Below are positions 36,482 to 44,688 of a stretch of DNA of 64,000 nt, piece after piece. Source of the DNA: Candidatus Vecturithrix granuli (GTDB lineage: Bacteria > Moduliflexota > Moduliflexia > Moduliflexales > Moduliflexaceae); the NCBI GenBank assembly GCA_000739535.1, contig DF820463.1:631380-695379 (forward strand), written 5' to 3'. Position 1 is the first letter of the stretch, and each line of letters starts with the position of its first letter. The notes beneath the pieces were generated by a model that did no database searches, was not told the origin of the DNA, and worked only from the letters and a program-made list of their open reading frames with translations. The position numbers and the translations under genes were made by a program.

Positions 36482-38698
36482 ATGAAAAAGATCTCCTTAA
36501 AACAATGGATTTCTGAAGCAATATTCCCTAAAACAAGGTATAGCCGTATTTTTTTACTATTAGTGATATTTAAAGCATTAAGTTATTGGCTGATGGCAAT
36601 GTGGTATTACCCAGCACAACCACTATCTGTCATCGCTCTGTATCGTTCTGGCGAGAGTATGAATTACTACCCTATCATGGCGGCTCTCTCAAGTTTCGAA
36701 TTTGGAGAAACTGTTGTGGTTGAACATTTAGGAAAAGGAGTACAAGCTTTTCCATTTGCCTCTATTGCATTTCATGCCTTTGCCTTTCGTTTGTTTCATG
36801 TCTATGGGATTATCCTCGCTGATATTATTATTGCGCTGTTGCATTATCTCATTTTTTGTACGTTTCTTCGTGTCATTGGTATTCCTAAATTGTTAGCAGA
36901 ATGTTGTAGTCTTCTTATTGTTACACAAGGAATAGATCGAGTTCTTTTCCAATTCACTCGACTTTATAATATATTCCCACGAAATATTTTTTTTATAGTA
37001 TTATTACTATTCTGTATCTTGACTATAGGGATGCTAATTTATTTGTCATGTAGAAAAACCATTCCCCCCTTCCGTACCTCATTTTTGATAACTACGATAT
37101 TTTTCACAGGACTTTTATTACTATCTCTCGGTGTTATAGGATATAGCCATTGGAATTGGCGCATTCCACGACCATTTGTAACTGATGTCTATTTCTTTTT
37201 GTGTGTCTGCCTCGTAACAACACTCTTAAATTCTAGTGAGGAGTGTAATGACACAGAAGGTTATGGACACGCTCTCCGGAGTGCGCAAGCTCTGCTTGCG
37301 CGGCCAAAGCAGAGCTTTGGCACTCCGAAAAATGTCCATAACCTTGTATGTCAATACAAGGGGGATTATCAAAGAAAAATTTTGAGGGTAATATGGGCAT
37401 GTTTAGGGGGAAGTTTTGCGTTTTTGTTACAAGGAGAAATTTATTTAACAATTTCTACAAGCCTTATGATCGGAGGAGTAATGATCCATTTGCTCACAAG
37501 AACTCACAGTACAAGAGAGCAGAAAATACAATGTTTTAAGGGATTTCTTCTATTTTCTATAACTGCAATGATAGGGGCGATTCCTTTTCTACTACAAAAC
37601 CTATTGACTCACCCTGATCTACCGAGAAGATTGGGACTTTTTCCAATCCAAAGAACACGAATTTTCGTTTTACCCGGTTGGCGACCATATTTTATAATCG
37701 GTTTATCATGTATACTTGGAACTTTATTAATTCAATTAGGAAAACACCAGACTTTACATAATTTTTCACATTATCGGCGGAATATTTGGTTTTTTATTTG
37801 TTTCTGTTTTGCTGGATGGGCGGCTCTTCCTCTCTCAGGTATTATACTATCCAAAACTATTCAACCTCAGCATTTTCTTTACAGATTAGAGCACATTTTT
37901 TCGTTGACGATGTTAATATTTCTTCTCTACGCCTTCATCTGGCAATTTACACAATTTTCAAACCCATTTCTTCTGCTGAAAAAAAGATACATTCGTTTTT
38001 CTCAAATGTTGATCTTGTGCGTTATTCTTCTTAGCGTTACTTCTACTATTCGATTTGCAGCAGTTTTTGCTAAAAATGACATCCCTGTGCTTGGAACCCA
38101 TGAACCAGACTCTGTTTCAACGTCAAATTATCGAACTGATTTTTTTAATACGACGCAAGAGCTTCTAAAATATAAGATGGGCAAATTACCTGTGCTTGCT
38201 ACTGTTGATTTTCAGATATATTCCTGGTGGGTTTCTTTCTGGAAAGGATATGCATTTTTTCCTTTTGCGTTTACCTCGCCATTACCAGATTCAGAATTAG
38301 AATATCGTTTAGCTGTATTTTGCAAACTTCTCGGCATGAACATTGAAGATTATCAAAAATTTATCCATGAAAACTATATTCAATATTTTTGGCAATCACA
38401 TTTAAAATATCAAGTGTCATCAGCGTATTCATTTTCATCCTTATCAGATTATCCTCAATATGTTCAGGAAAAAATCAAAAAAACGACAATTCTTGATAAT
38501 TATGATATTGCCCTTCCTCTTAGTGAAGAAAAGCGACTTATTGAACTATTCAATCAAATAACTGTGCCAATAGAAACGTTGAATATAGAGCTAATCGTAT
38601 TAACAAATGGGATGTTTCTGCAACAGTTTTCTCCGCCAGATAACCATTTTGAATTATGCTATCAAAACAGTACTTTTCGGATTTGGCGAAGAAGGTGA
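36482..38698 (+). CDS. Large multi-pass membrane protein with an in-frame palindromic repeat
   Basis: 738 aa with about a dozen hydrophobic segments in the first 540 residues and a soluble C-terminal domain of about 190 aa. An acidic first loop (YRSGESMNYYP) and general plan suggest a glycan-locus membrane enzyme or polymerase-like protein, but no family is recognised. Residues about 260-287 (DNA 37259-37343) are encoded by a palindromic repeat inserted without breaking the frame; they form a polar loop between hydrophobic segments (ALRSAQALLARPKQSFGTP). AT-rich apart from the GC-richer repeat. Preceded by 126 nt without features. Confidence 0.8.
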   Translation: MKKISLKQWISEAIFPKTRYSRIFLLLVIFKALSYWLMAMWYYPAQPLSVIALYRSGESMNYYPIMAALSSFEFGETVVVEHLGKGVQAFPFASIAFHAFAFRLFHVYGIILADIIIALLHYLIFCTFLRVIGIPKLLAECCSLLIVTQGIDRVLFQFTRLYNIFPRNIFFIVLLLFCILTIGMLIYLSCRKTIPPFRTSFLITTIFFTGLLLLSLGVIGYSHWNWRIPRPFVTDVYFFLCVCLVTTLLNSSEECNDTEGYGHALRSAQALLARPKQSFGTPKNVHNLVCQYKGDYQRKILRVIWACLGGSFAFLLQGEIYLTISTSLMIGGVMIHLLTRTHSTREQKIQCFKGFLLFSITAMIGAIPFLLQNLLTHPDLPRRLGLFPIQRTRIFVLPGWRPYFIIGLSCILGTLLIQLGKHQTLHNFSHYRRNIWFFICFCFAGWAALPLSGIILSKTIQPQHFLYRLEHIFSLTMLIFLLYAFIWQFTQFSNPFLLLKKRYIRFSQMLILCVILLSVTSTIRFAAVFAKNDIPVLGTHEPDSVSTSNYRTDFFNTTQELLKYKMGKLPVLATVDFQIYSWWVSFWKGYAFFPFAFTSPLPDSELEYRLAVFCKLLGMNIEDYQKFIHENYIQYFWQSHLKYQVSSAYSFSSLSDYPQYVQEKIKKTTILDNYDIALPLSEEKRLIELFNQITVPIETLNIELIVLTNGMFLQQFSPPDNHFELCYQNSTFRIWRRR
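37259..37343. repeat. Palindromic repeat (family B) inside a coding sequence
   Basis: Outer arms GGTTATGGACA (37259-37269) and TGTCCATAACC (37333-37343) are perfect inverted copies. Inside, CGGAGTGC (37277-37284) pairs with GCACTCCG (37320-37327), and two hairpins, GCAAG-CTCTG-CTTGC and CCAAAG-CAGAG-CTTTGG, have loops complementary to each other. The core closely matches the intergenic repeat at 55687-55735. It is read through in frame by the membrane protein gene at 36482. Confidence 0.9.
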
Positions 38699-38786
38699 GT
38701 AGATTGATTTATCAACCACTTTTTCTGGTTTGAACGAGAGCAACAACAATTAACTCTTTATCGCATAAAAAAGCTGAAAGGATCTC

Positions 38787-40151
38787 ATGAAGACTTGGCA
38801 ACATCTCATTTTAGGCGCCGGCATGACCGGGTTGGCGGCCGGATATGTTTCAGGATTGCCAATTTACGAAGCCGCTGATGTACCGGGCGGGATTTGCGCG
38901 TCCTATTATCTCAAACCCGGTACGAACGAACGCCTGTTTACGCTGCCGGATGATGGCGAAGCCTACCGTTTTGAAATCGGCGGTGGGCATTGGATTTTTG
39001 GCGGCGATGCGGCTGTCAGACAATTTATCAACCGCTTGATCCTGTTGAAAGACTATCTCCGTACATCATCAGTTTATTTTTCCAATGATGGATTGTATGC
39101 GCCCTATCCTTTACAAAACCATTTGCGCTATTTGGGAGTGCATGTCGCTGCGCAAGCTTTAGCGGAAATGGCGCGTCCTCAAGGTTCGTTTCGTACCATG
39201 CGCGAATGGCTTGAAGCCTGTTTTGGACCGACTTTGTGTCAGCGTTTTTTCTTTCCCTTCCATGAACGCTATACGGCCGGATTATATACTACGATTGCGC
39301 CCCAGGATGCGTATAAATCGCCGGTTGATTTGTCGCTGGCTATTCAGGGGGCTTTGCAGGAGGTTGCGGCAGCCGCGAAAAGGAATTTCGCGGTACAGGG
39401 GGAAAAGGCTGCGAAACGGAAGTTTCGCGCTACAGCAGGCTATAATGCGACCTTTCGCTATCCGTACAGCGATTTGAGCACGCTTGCCAGAAGTATGGCG
39501 CAGCATTGTACGATTCACTATGGAAAACGTGCGATTCAAATTGACGTGCATGAAAAAATCGTGTTTTTTGCTGATGGCACTGAAATGCCTTACAACACAA
39601 TTATTTCGACATTGCCTCTCAATACAATGCTCACCATGACGGATATTCAGCTTGAAACACCTGCGGATCCGTTTACTTCAGTGCTCGTGCTGAATATTGG
39701 CGCGATCAAAGGTCGGCAGTGTCCGCAGGATCACTGGCTCTATATTCCCGACGCCCGTTCACGGTTTCACCGCGTCGGATTGTACAGCAATGTTGATCCT
39801 TCTTTCCTGCCCAAATCACGGCAAATTCGTAATGATCGCATCAGCCTGTATATTGAACGCGCCTATTCTGGCGGCGTGAAACCAACAGATCATGACATGC
39901 AACAGTATATTCAGAACGTTGTGGCAGAATTACAGAAATGGCAATTTATTGAGGAGGTTGAAGTGTGCGACCCAACCTGGGTTGAGGCAGCTTACACCTG
40001 GGCCTATCCTGGTTCTTGTTGGAAAGACGATGCGTTGCAGGCGTTAGAAAAGTATGGTATTTATCAGGTCGGGCGCTATGGACGCTGGCAATTCCAGGGG
40101 ATTGCAGATTCAATTCGTGACGGATTTATTGTTGGAGCAAGTTTAAAATAA
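38787..40151 (+). CDS. FAD-dependent oxidoreductase/mutase-like flavoprotein (UDP-galactopyranose mutase/amine oxidase superfamily)
   Basis: Rossmann flavoprotein: LGAGMTGLAAGY at 9-20, YEAADVPGGI at 27-36 and a terminal FAD-contact region GRYGRWQFQGIADSIRDGF. Mid-protein GYNATFRYPYSDLSTLARSM resembles the conserved substrate loop of UDP-galactopyranose mutase-like and protoporphyrinogen oxidase-like proteins found in glycan loci. Reaction not assignable. Residues about 196-217 (AAAAKRNFAVQGEKAAKRKF) are encoded by two palindromic hairpins in the DNA and look like an insertion in a loop just before GYNATF. Start ATG 38787 follows a GAAAGGA-type site. Confidence 0.83.
   Translation: MKTWQHLILGAGMTGLAAGYVSGLPIYEAADVPGGICASYYLKPGTNERLFTLPDDGEAYRFEIGGGHWIFGGDAAVRQFINRLILLKDYLRTSSVYFSNDGLYAPYPLQNHLRYLGVHVAAQALAEMARPQGSFRTMREWLEACFGPTLCQRFFFPFHERYTAGLYTTIAPQDAYKSPVDLSLAIQGALQEVAAAAKRNFAVQGEKAAKRKFRATAGYNATFRYPYSDLSTLARSMAQHCTIHYGKRAIQIDVHEKIVFFADGTEMPYNTIISTLPLNTMLTMTDIQLETPADPFTSVLVLNIGAIKGRQCPQDHWLYIPDARSRFHRVGLYSNVDPSFLPKSRQIRNDRISLYIERAYSGGVKPTDHDMQQYIQNVVAELQKWQFIEEVEVCDPTWVEAAYTWAYPGSCWKDDALQALEKYGIYQVGRYGRWQFQGIADSIRDGFIVGASLK
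39373..39428. repeat. Two-hairpin palindromic repeat (family A variant) inside a coding sequence
   Basis: Hairpin 1: CCGCGAAA (39373-39380), loop AGGAA, TTTCGCGG (39386-39393), followed by TACA. Hairpin 2: GCGAAAC (39411-39417), loop GGAA, GTTTCGC (39422-39428), followed by GCTACA. The same CGAAAC/GTTTCG core with TGTA/TACA borders occurs between genes at 56734-56796 and 63757-63790. Read in frame by the flavoprotein gene. Confidence 0.82.
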
Positions 40152-40190
40152 TAAGTACTCGCTCAAAATTTTTGGGTATAAAATAGAGCG

Positions 40191-40223
40191 AAAAACCAGG
40201 TTTCTTGAAGAAACCTGGTTTTT
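40191..40223. repeat. 33-bp perfect palindrome (family D, copy 1), probable terminator
   Basis: Arms 40191-40206 and 40208-40223, 16 bp each, around a single central G; ends in five T. It differs at few positions from the palindrome at 41429-41461. It lies after the flavoprotein gene and may act as a terminator, although a longer imperfect inverted repeat (about 40153-40178 with 40230-40256) surrounds it, giving the look of a small mobile element. Confidence 0.8.
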
Positions 40224-40293
40224 GGAATACCCGAAAACTTTTGGTCAGGTACTTAGACGAGACCTTTCAGCAAAGTAGCAATGGAAATAGAGA

Positions 40294-41430
40294 ATGATAC
40301 CACAGAGAAATAGTTTTTGGGATGAGAATGCATATGCGCCGTGGACGCCTCAATGGATGGGTAAAGAACTTGTCTTCTGTCTTGTAGAACGAAGACTGCC
40401 GAAACGCTTGCTTGTCAGGAAAAAAATTCGTCCCGGCTGGTATTACGCACTCAAAATCAAGAATGCGCTGAGCAGCAAGCGCAAAGTCGGTTTTGGCCCG
40501 GTGGTTGAGGGGGAATACAATATTGGCGTCCGAGGCTCGCGCATTGACCCGATTGTGGATTGCATCAACAGGAAGAGCGAGAACTACTCCGCCGACATTT
40601 TTTTTGATTTTGGTGAAATGGCTCGCTTTGACCTGATCGTGATCGTCAAAGAATTTCATCCGGGCGTGTATCCGTTGCTTGAGCAGCTCAAAGTGCAGGG
40701 CAAGCGTTTCGTGTATGATATTGTGGATAATCCCTTTTGTACCGACCCGCGCAGCGTCAGTTATCACGACCACCCTGAATTTCTGCGGATGATGGATGGC
40801 GTCATTTCATCCAGTCCGGTGCAAAGCGAGGATGTCAGGCCAATCAATCCAAATGTCGTACTGATCGAGCATCCGATTATCAATTTTGAGTGTTCGACCT
40901 ACCCTCAAAAAGCGACGGTAGATATTCTCTGGCAGGGATATATGGCCAATGTCGAGGCGATGTTCCGGTTACACACCATTCTGGAAAAAGTGCGGCAGGA
41001 GAGCGGGCGCGACGTGCGCATGATTTATCATAGCAATTGTCCGACCCGCACTGATGGCATGATCCATTATATCAAATGGAAAATCCGAGATTGGCAGAAA
41101 ATATTGGCGTCGGCGGACATCGGGATTGTCATTAAACCGCCGGATAATGAGGTCCAACGGCGCAAACCGTCGAACAAAGTGTTGAGTTACATGGCAGCCG
41201 GGCTGCCGGTCGTGTGTACGCCGACCGAGGCGGATAAGCTCATCATGGAACATGGCAAGACCGGCTTTTTCGCTTATACCGATGAAGAATGGTACAGGTA
41301 TCTGAAAGGCCTGATTGAAGATCCCGAATTACGCAAAGCCATGGGAATGCGAGGACGAGAGTATGTGTGGGAACGCTTCACGATAGAAAAAATTACCGCG
41401 AAATATCTCAATCTTTTTGATCATGTCTAA
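40294..41430 (+). CDS. Glycosyltransferase family 4-like protein
   Basis: 378 aa GT-B protein. The N-terminal domain is unusual (no glycine-rich start; WDENAYAPWTPQWMGKEL). RFVYDIVDNPF and MMDGVISSSPVQSEDV precede the C-domain, which has LASADIGIVIKPPDNEVQRR, PSNKVLSYMAAGLPVVCTPTE and a final RGREYVWERFTIEKITAKYL typical of GT4. Ends at the second palindrome of family D. Less AT-rich than the block to its left, as is the next GT2 at 43657. Confidence 0.85.
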   Translation: MIPQRNSFWDENAYAPWTPQWMGKELVFCLVERRLPKRLLVRKKIRPGWYYALKIKNALSSKRKVGFGPVVEGEYNIGVRGSRIDPIVDCINRKSENYSADIFFDFGEMARFDLIVIVKEFHPGVYPLLEQLKVQGKRFVYDIVDNPFCTDPRSVSYHDHPEFLRMMDGVISSSPVQSEDVRPINPNVVLIEHPIINFECSTYPQKATVDILWQGYMANVEAMFRLHTILEKVRQESGRDVRMIYHSNCPTRTDGMIHYIKWKIRDWQKILASADIGIVIKPPDNEVQRRKPSNKVLSYMAAGLPVVCTPTEADKLIMEHGKTGFFAYTDEEWYRYLKGLIEDPELRKAMGMRGREYVWERFTIEKITAKYLNLFDHV

Positions 41431-41461
41431 AAACCGGGTTTTTTGAAAAAACCCGGTTTTT
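41429..41461. terminator. 33-bp perfect palindrome (family D, copy 2), bidirectional terminator between convergent genes
   Basis: Arms 41429-41444 and 41446-41461, 16 bp each, centred on one G, with A-runs on the left and T-runs on the right, so it can terminate both the rightward glycosyltransferase (stop at 41430) and the leftward Uma2 gene (stop at 41471). Near-identical copy at 40191-40223, which suggests a repeat family used as terminators. Confidence 0.85.
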
Positions 41462-41470
41462 GCTTATGGC

Positions 41471-42199
41471 TCAGGCAATCCCTTGATCATGTTCAGGTTC
41501 GATGCCCAATGCTCGTAGTTGCTTTGCCAATCGCTCTGCTCGCTGGCGTTCTTGTTCGAACTGTTGATGTTCTTGCGCAACACGTTCCATGCCAGTGAGC
41601 AGCAGGTTGCCATCGGCATCAACCCAACGCAGCCATTGGGCCCGTAGGCCTTCGAATACCCCGTCCCAAATCGTCAGTTTTAAACAGACTTCATTCAAAT
41701 CAAGGTCTTGCTGCGGAAAATAACGCGCAATGGATAAGCCATAGACGCGCAAGATGGATTCCTGCACGCACTGCTCCGGGTTGAACACCACGTAATACCA
41801 TACGCCTATGCGCGCATACAAACGTAATTTTCGGCTCAGTTCACCGCCTTCTTTGTTGGAAACCACTTCTACCACAACTTCCGGCGGTTTGCCAAACTTC
41901 CACAAAAAATACGACCGGTTTTCTTTACGCCTGATGTCTTCATCCGGCTGGACATCCAGACTCAAAAACATATCCGGCACGAGCGGCGGTTGGCGCACCG
42001 CATAAAATATGCCGACATTGGCGGCCGCAAAAAACGGACGGCCCGGCTGCCATGAACTATACAGCGGTTCTACTAACAGTCGCTGCTGTTTTTCTGAAAA
42101 GACATTGTCCACGGGAGTGTCATCCTCTGTGACAATATGATCCATCTCCGGCATGTCTGCAACAACACTGTCCGGGGGAGATAATAACACTTCTGACAT
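41471..42199 (-). CDS. Uma2 family (DUF820) putative endonuclease
   Basis: The only leftward gene in the glycan locus. 242 aa: LVPDMFLSLDV with D76, PPEVVVEVVSNKEGGE with E111 and the RIGVWYYVVFNPE segment characteristic of Uma2. The C-terminal 45 residues form a Glu/Gln/Arg-rich coiled tail (EHQQFEQERQRAERLAKQL), common in Uma2 proteins. On the minus strand its start codon is preceded by GAGGAGGGAT-like sequence (complement of 42203-42212). Independent insertion into the locus is likely. About 240 nt to its right (42200-42439) hold no recognised gene. Confidence 0.92.
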   Translation of the reverse strand: MSEVLLSPPDSVVADMPEMDHIVTEDDTPVDNVFSEKQQRLLVEPLYSSWQPGRPFFAAANVGIFYAVRQPPLVPDMFLSLDVQPDEDIRRKENRSYFLWKFGKPPEVVVEVVSNKEGGELSRKLRLYARIGVWYYVVFNPEQCVQESILRVYGLSIARYFPQQDLDLNEVCLKLTIWDGVFEGLRAQWLRWVDADGNLLLTGMERVAQEHQQFEQERQRAERLAKQLRALGIEPEHDQGIA

Positions 42200-42481
42200 G
42201 AAAATCCCTCCTCTTCAGGATAACCTATCGTTTCTCATTGTACATTTACGCCATTCCATGATTGTGTCAAGCGTTTTTTCAAGGCACGCTCGTTTTTCTA
42301 CAGCTATTTTTATTGACTTTTCCCAGGAACTCACGATAAGAATTTCTTATAAGAAAGAATTTGAGGTAGTTCGGGAATGGAGTGAAGCGGATTTCCCGAG
42401 CAAGTGAAACTATAGGAATTTCATGTAAGACGGATTGTAGTGGAGAACATCTCGAATACCAATCCTTTTTACATAAAATCC

Positions 42482-43648
42482 ATGTCGTTTTCATTCATGA
42501 CACAAGAACAACACGTACCGTTTCCGACTCATCTGCTGATTGAGACGACGACCCGCTGCAACCTGCGCTGCAAACAATGCGCCCATGTCATTCACAAATA
42601 TGATTTTGCGGACATGCAGTTGGAGACGTTTTATAAATTACGTCCCTTGTTTCCGACCGCAGAACAAGTCGCGTTGTATGGGCATGGCGAGACCTTTTTG
42701 TATCCGCATTTTTTTGAGATGCTGGCAGAACTCAAACAGCATGATATTTTCGTGTATGTTACTACGAATGGCACGCTCATTACTGAAGATGTTGCCAGAC
42801 GGCTGGTTGAGTTACAATTGGATAGATTGGCTTTTTCCCTGGATGCGGCCACGCCGGAACTCTTTAATGAGATTCGGCGCGGCGCGGATTTTGAAAAGGT
42901 GTTAAGCAACATTCGAACTCTGAATGCGCTGAAAAAACAAGCGCGGCGTGATGATAAACCGATTTTGAGCATCATGTATTGCGCCATGAAGAGCAATATC
43001 CAGGAACTGCCCAAATTGGTGCGGCTGGCCGATGAATTGAATATGACGCACGGCGTGGCCGTCATGAATATTTATGAATACGGCCTCAGCGGCGAATCGC
43101 TGGTGGAACATCCTGAACTTGCAGAAGGCCCCATCAATGAAGCGAATCGGCTTGCCCAACAATTAGCCGTACCTTTAGGCGGCCTGGAAAATGGCTTTGA
43201 GGGGCTGCGGATCGCGCTGGTGCAGCTCAGTGCATGGGACAGACTGTATCGCAACTATCGGGAATTCAAACGCAGCTTTGACCGTAAGAACTTGCTGAAA
43301 ACCAAATGGTCGCGCCTGCTTGATCGCCTGAACAGAGACAACAGCCTCCACCAGGAGGAGACAACGACAGAAATCAGGAATAAGCAGGAAAGCGGCAAGA
43401 CAATTCGGGTGAAAAAATGTCGCGATCCCTGGGAATTCCTGTTTGTGGATGTGCATGGCAACATCCGCCCCTGTTGCACATCCCACCGGATCATGGGTAA
43501 CCTGCACGCAGAGGATTTTATGACAATCTGGAATAACCCAAAATATCAGGAATTTCGAGCGAAGATGGTCAGCCCTGATATTCCGGAAGAATGTAAAACC
43601 TGTATCAGAAAAGCATGGCAGACGATTCCCTACGCACCCACGCTATAA
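42482..43648 (+). CDS. Radical SAM/SPASM domain protein
   Basis: TTRCNLRCKQCAH supplies the CX3CX2C cluster, with ALYGHGETFLYPHFFEML, FVYVTTNGTLITED and FSLDAATPELFNEIRRG following the usual order. The C-terminal SPASM region reads KCRDPWEFLFVDVHGNIRPC, C, then ECKTCIRKAW. About 388 aa. Starts at GTG 42440, ATG 42482 and ATG 42497 are all possible and none has a clear ribosome site; 42482 is a compromise. The GHGE in place of the usual GGE motif is a visible variant. Second such enzyme in the locus; substrate unknown. Confidence 0.87.
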   Translation: MSFSFMTQEQHVPFPTHLLIETTTRCNLRCKQCAHVIHKYDFADMQLETFYKLRPLFPTAEQVALYGHGETFLYPHFFEMLAELKQHDIFVYVTTNGTLITEDVARRLVELQLDRLAFSLDAATPELFNEIRRGADFEKVLSNIRTLNALKKQARRDDKPILSIMYCAMKSNIQELPKLVRLADELNMTHGVAVMNIYEYGLSGESLVEHPELAEGPINEANRLAQQLAVPLGGLENGFEGLRIALVQLSAWDRLYRNYREFKRSFDRKNLLKTKWSRLLDRLNRDNSLHQEETTTEIRNKQESGKTIRVKKCRDPWEFLFVDVHGNIRPCCTSHRIMGNLHAEDFMTIWNNPKYQEFRAKMVSPDIPEECKTCIRKAWQTIPYAPTL

Positions 43649-43656
43649 AATGATTT

Positions 43657-44595
43657 ATGGATGTATCTATTATCATTGTGAACCTGAATTCCCGACAATT
43701 GTTAGAAGACTGCCTGACATCCGTTTATCAGCATACACACGATATTGAGTTTGAAACCATTGTTGTCGATAACGCCTCGACCGACGGCAGCGTTGAGATG
43801 GTGAAAACGCAATTTCCGCAAGTACGCTTGATTGAGAATGCGGTCAACAACCGCTATGCGATTGCCAATAATCAGGGACTTGCCCTGGCGCGGGGACGCC
43901 ATATCTTCTATCTGAACGGCGATACGATTTTGTTGGGGAATACAGTCAAAGAAATGGTGAAATTTTTAGATGCGCATCCTCAGGTCGGAGGGGTAGGATG
44001 TTGCCTGATGTATCCTGACGGCGCGTATCAGGATGCCTGTTTTCGCTTTCCTTCTGCGCTGAATGTGTTTTATCTGCTCTGTCTGTCCAGGTTTTACTGG
44101 AAAACCAGCCTGGCGGCCAATTATCCGCAAGTCCAACAGGCAACCGAGCCGCAGTCGGTTGATTTTGTGATGGGGGCCTGTTTGATGGCGCGGCGCGATC
44201 TCCTTCAGCAGATCCATGGCATGGATGAAGACTATTATTTTTACGGCGAAGATTCCGACCTGTGCTATCGCATCTGGCAAGCCGGTTGGCCGATCTATTA
44301 TTTACCGCAGAGTACGAAGATTATTCACTATGGAGGAATAAGCAGTACGATCAATTTATTTGACAATGATCAGCGGCGCAAACATTTACGGGGTTGGACG
44401 TCACGATTTTTATTTATCAAAAAACATTATCCCTTCTGGCGCAGAGTCGTGATTTTTATTGCAGTGCTCAGCGCGCTCGGCATGAACACTATTCTCTATG
44501 GCTTGGCAGCGGTTAAACGTCGTGATTGGCAGTATTTTCAAGTCAACATGGATGCGCATCTTGCGATTACTCGGGCGGCTTGTCAGATTATTTAA
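43657..44595 (+). CDS. Family 2 glycosyltransferase (rhamnosyltransferase-like)
   Basis: GT-A enzyme, 312 aa: VSIIIVNLNSRQLLEDCL, VDNASTDGSVEMVKTQFP, RHIFYLNGDTIL and FYGEDSDLCYRIWQAGW, the spelling frequent in WbbL-like rhamnosyltransferases. A C-terminal hydrophobic segment (VVIFIAVLSALGMNTILYGL) probably anchors it to the membrane. Its stop abuts an inverted-repeat element that starts at 44596. Acceptor unknown. Confidence 0.93.
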   Translation: MDVSIIIVNLNSRQLLEDCLTSVYQHTHDIEFETIVVDNASTDGSVEMVKTQFPQVRLIENAVNNRYAIANNQGLALARGRHIFYLNGDTILLGNTVKEMVKFLDAHPQVGGVGCCLMYPDGAYQDACFRFPSALNVFYLLCLSRFYWKTSLAANYPQVQQATEPQSVDFVMGACLMARRDLLQQIHGMDEDYYFYGEDSDLCYRIWQAGWPIYYLPQSTKIIHYGGISSTINLFDNDQRRKHLRGWTSRFLFIKKHYPFWRRVVIFIAVLSALGMNTILYGLAAVKRRDWQYFQVNMDAHLAITRAACQII

Positions 44596-44678
44596 AACTA
44601 CAGGAATGGTATATAAGCAAGAATACATTTCTTGTAGAAATACAAGAGAATTCTGGCTTATATACCATTCCTGTAGTT
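44596..44678. repeat. 83-bp element with perfect 23-bp inverted ends
   Basis: The 23 bases at 44596-44618 are repeated exactly, inverted, at 44656-44678; between them is a further hairpin, CTTGTA-GAAA-TACAAG. It begins on the base after one stop codon and ends 10 nt before the next start codon, so it fills the whole gap. It may terminate or process the transcript, or be a small MITE. Confidence 0.87.
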
Positions 44679-44688
44679 GACCGATAAT

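Noticed and set aside
40267..40773. 168-aa minus-strand open frame opposite the glycosyltransferase at 40294
   Set aside because: The forward frame has GT4 motifs; the reverse frame has none and no ribosome site.
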